A DNA stretch of 34,916 nt, from positions 1-34,916 of the forward strand of contig NZ_AAWL01000023.1 in assembly GCF_000169155.1 (NCBI RefSeq), written 5' to 3'. The position numbers were made by a program, and so were the translations under genes. Positions 34,027 to 34,916 of this stretch are shown one piece after another. The number at the start of each line of letters is the position of its first letter. Position 1 is the first letter of the stretch. The stretch is from Thermosinus carboxydivorans Nor1 (lineage in GTDB: Bacteria; Bacillota; Negativicutes; Sporomusales; Thermosinaceae). The notes beneath the pieces were generated by a model. That model saw only the letters and a list, made by a program, of their open reading frames with translations. It was not told the origin of the DNA and did not search any database.

Positions 34027-34033
34027 TAAATAG

Positions 34034-34068
34034 ACGACTCTTGAATTTTGTTTTCAAGAGTCGTTTTT
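34034..34068 (+). terminator. Terminator of the infC-rpmI-rplT operon
   Basis: A 12-bp stem: ACGACTCTTGAA (34034-34045) with TTCAAGAGTCGT (34053-34064), then Ts. The 178 bases up to the next gene show no clear feature besides TATAAT-like words near 34145. Confidence 0.92.
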
Positions 34069-34246
34069 ATTTGCATAATCGCGGAAAAACTGGAAACAAT
34101 TTTGTCTAAGTTAATGAACGGCTCGTTTTGAATTGCGGTTAAATTATAATTTTTAAGATAATTCGGCAGGTTTTTTGTGGTGGCTCGCGAATAAAATATA
34201 TTAGCTGGAGTACCACTAAAATAATCCAATAAGGAGGAGTTCAACC

Positions 34247-34916
34247 TTGGCCTTAGTAACGATGCGTGAACTACTTCAAGATGCACAGAAGCGTAAGTAC
34301 GCAGTGGGCGGGTTCAATGTCTTCAACTTTGAAACGTTGGGCGCAGTAGTCGAAGTTGCGGAAGAACTAAAAACACCATTGGTGCTCGGTATTCCGGAGC
34401 GGCTGTTTAAATTCGTTGACGTCGACACTCTTGGCGCCGCAATGGTGCGTGCTGCCCAGAAAGCCACTGTCCCGGTTGCATTACATCTTGATCATGGGCA
34501 TACTTATGAAGGTATTATGAAGGCCATTCGTTGGGGATTTACCTCGGTAATGTTTGACGGCTCATCTTTGTCTTTTAGTGAAAACTTAAAACGGACGAAA
34601 GAAATCAGTCGCATAGCCCATTCCCTTGGTATTTCTGTCGAGGGTGAATTGGGCTATGTTGGCTATTATGATAGTTTGCATGATATCAATGAAGATAATT
34701 TGGTGAAACCGGAAATGGCGGCTGACTTTGTTGACAAAACAGGAGTTGATGCGCTGGCTGTTGCGGTAGGCAACAACCATGGGGCATACCGCGGCGCGCC
34801 GAAGTTGAACTTTTCCCGTTTAAGCGAACTCAGCGCCGCCGTTCAGGTACCGCTTGTCATGCATGGAGGAGCGCGCCTTACCAGAGATGAATACCGTAAC
34901 TCTATTCAGTCGGGCA
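34247..34916 (+). CDS. Class II fructose-bisphosphate aldolase family protein, N-terminal part
   Basis: Open to the right edge (223 residues seen). Family marks are YAVGGFNVFNFET near 18-30, the LHLDHGH metal and catalytic segment (Asp82, His83), VEGELGYVG (131-139), VAVGNNHGAYRG with His178 and VMHGGA with His206, the zinc ligands. Class II enzymes cleave fructose or tagatose bisphosphate, or similar ketose phosphates. Two spots differ from the common form: GNNHG where GTSHG or GTAHG is usual, and HGGARL where HGGSG or HGASG is usual. A related ketose-bisphosphate aldolase with another substrate is therefore possible. TTG 34247 follows AAGGAGG. Confidence 0.88.
   Translation, partial: MALVTMRELLQDAQKRKYAVGGFNVFNFETLGAVVEVAEELKTPLVLGIPERLFKFVDVDTLGAAMVRAAQKATVPVALHLDHGHTYEGIMKAIRWGFTSVMFDGSSLSFSENLKRTKEISRIAHSLGISVEGELGYVGYYDSLHDINEDNLVKPEMAADFVDKTGVDALAVAVGNNHGAYRGAPKLNFSRLSELSAAVQVPLVMHGGARLTRDEYRNSIQSG

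Overview
The window looks like a chromosomal stretch of a spore-forming Bacillota with about average GC content. Pointers are a YtxC-type sporulation gene directly upstream of thrS (the Bacillus order), a T-box leader, an L20-type leader on infC-rpmI-rplT, a c-di-AMP (ydaO/yuaA) riboswitch on a 3D-domain wall gene, strong AGGAGG ribosome binding sites, and many TTG/GTG starts. A member of the Sporomusa/Thermosinus group (Negativicutes) is my best guess. It rests on overall impression and not on a database match.

Layout. 1-450: the 5' part of an IS110-family transposase on the minus strand, with its long non-coding left end (candidate bridge-RNA region). 554-7067: pyrimidine operon pyrB-pyrC-carA-carB with overlapping or abutting genes, followed by a decayed tRNA-Trp and a terminator. 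7211-9918 (minus): an ABC importer of the nitrate/sulfonate/taurine type (lipoprotein, permease, ATPase). 10046-11196: an unrecognised protein made of two 110-residue repeats, then a CheY-like receiver. 11296-11614: a tRNA-Asp-Phe-Gly-Cys operon with a consensus promoter and two terminators. 11889-14535: ilvD and a bile-acid:sodium-symporter-family transporter. 14627: tRNA-Leu. 14893-16809: a long glutamine-synthetase-family gene behind an attenuator-like leader. 16932-20431: a heterodimeric ABC exporter pair. 20573-23473: a 43-residue membrane peptide, a small siroheme sulfite reductase, an M20 carbamoylase-type amidohydrolase and a ComB-type phosphatase. 23582-25225: two secreted 3D-domain proteins, the second under the riboswitch. 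25341-27030: thioesterase, alpha/beta hydrolase and a YdcZ-type membrane protein. 27165-28298: acyl-CoA dehydrogenase. 28347: tRNA-Val. 28724-29415: two small proteins. 29553-34026: ytxC, T-box, thrS (carrying a one-base frameshift), L20 leader, infC (probable ATT start), rpmI, rplT. 34247-end: the start of a class II aldolase-family gene.

Most of the window is housekeeping. The parts most worth a second look are the IS110 left end with a 16-bp perfect inverted repeat and a possible bridge RNA, the broken tRNA-Trp behind carB, the hexaloop hairpin overlapping the terminator ahead of the glutamine synthetase gene, the thrS frameshift, the twin-repeat protein at 10046, and the sulfite reductase/ComB neighbourhood. 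I saw no CRISPR array, prophage or recognisable defence system.
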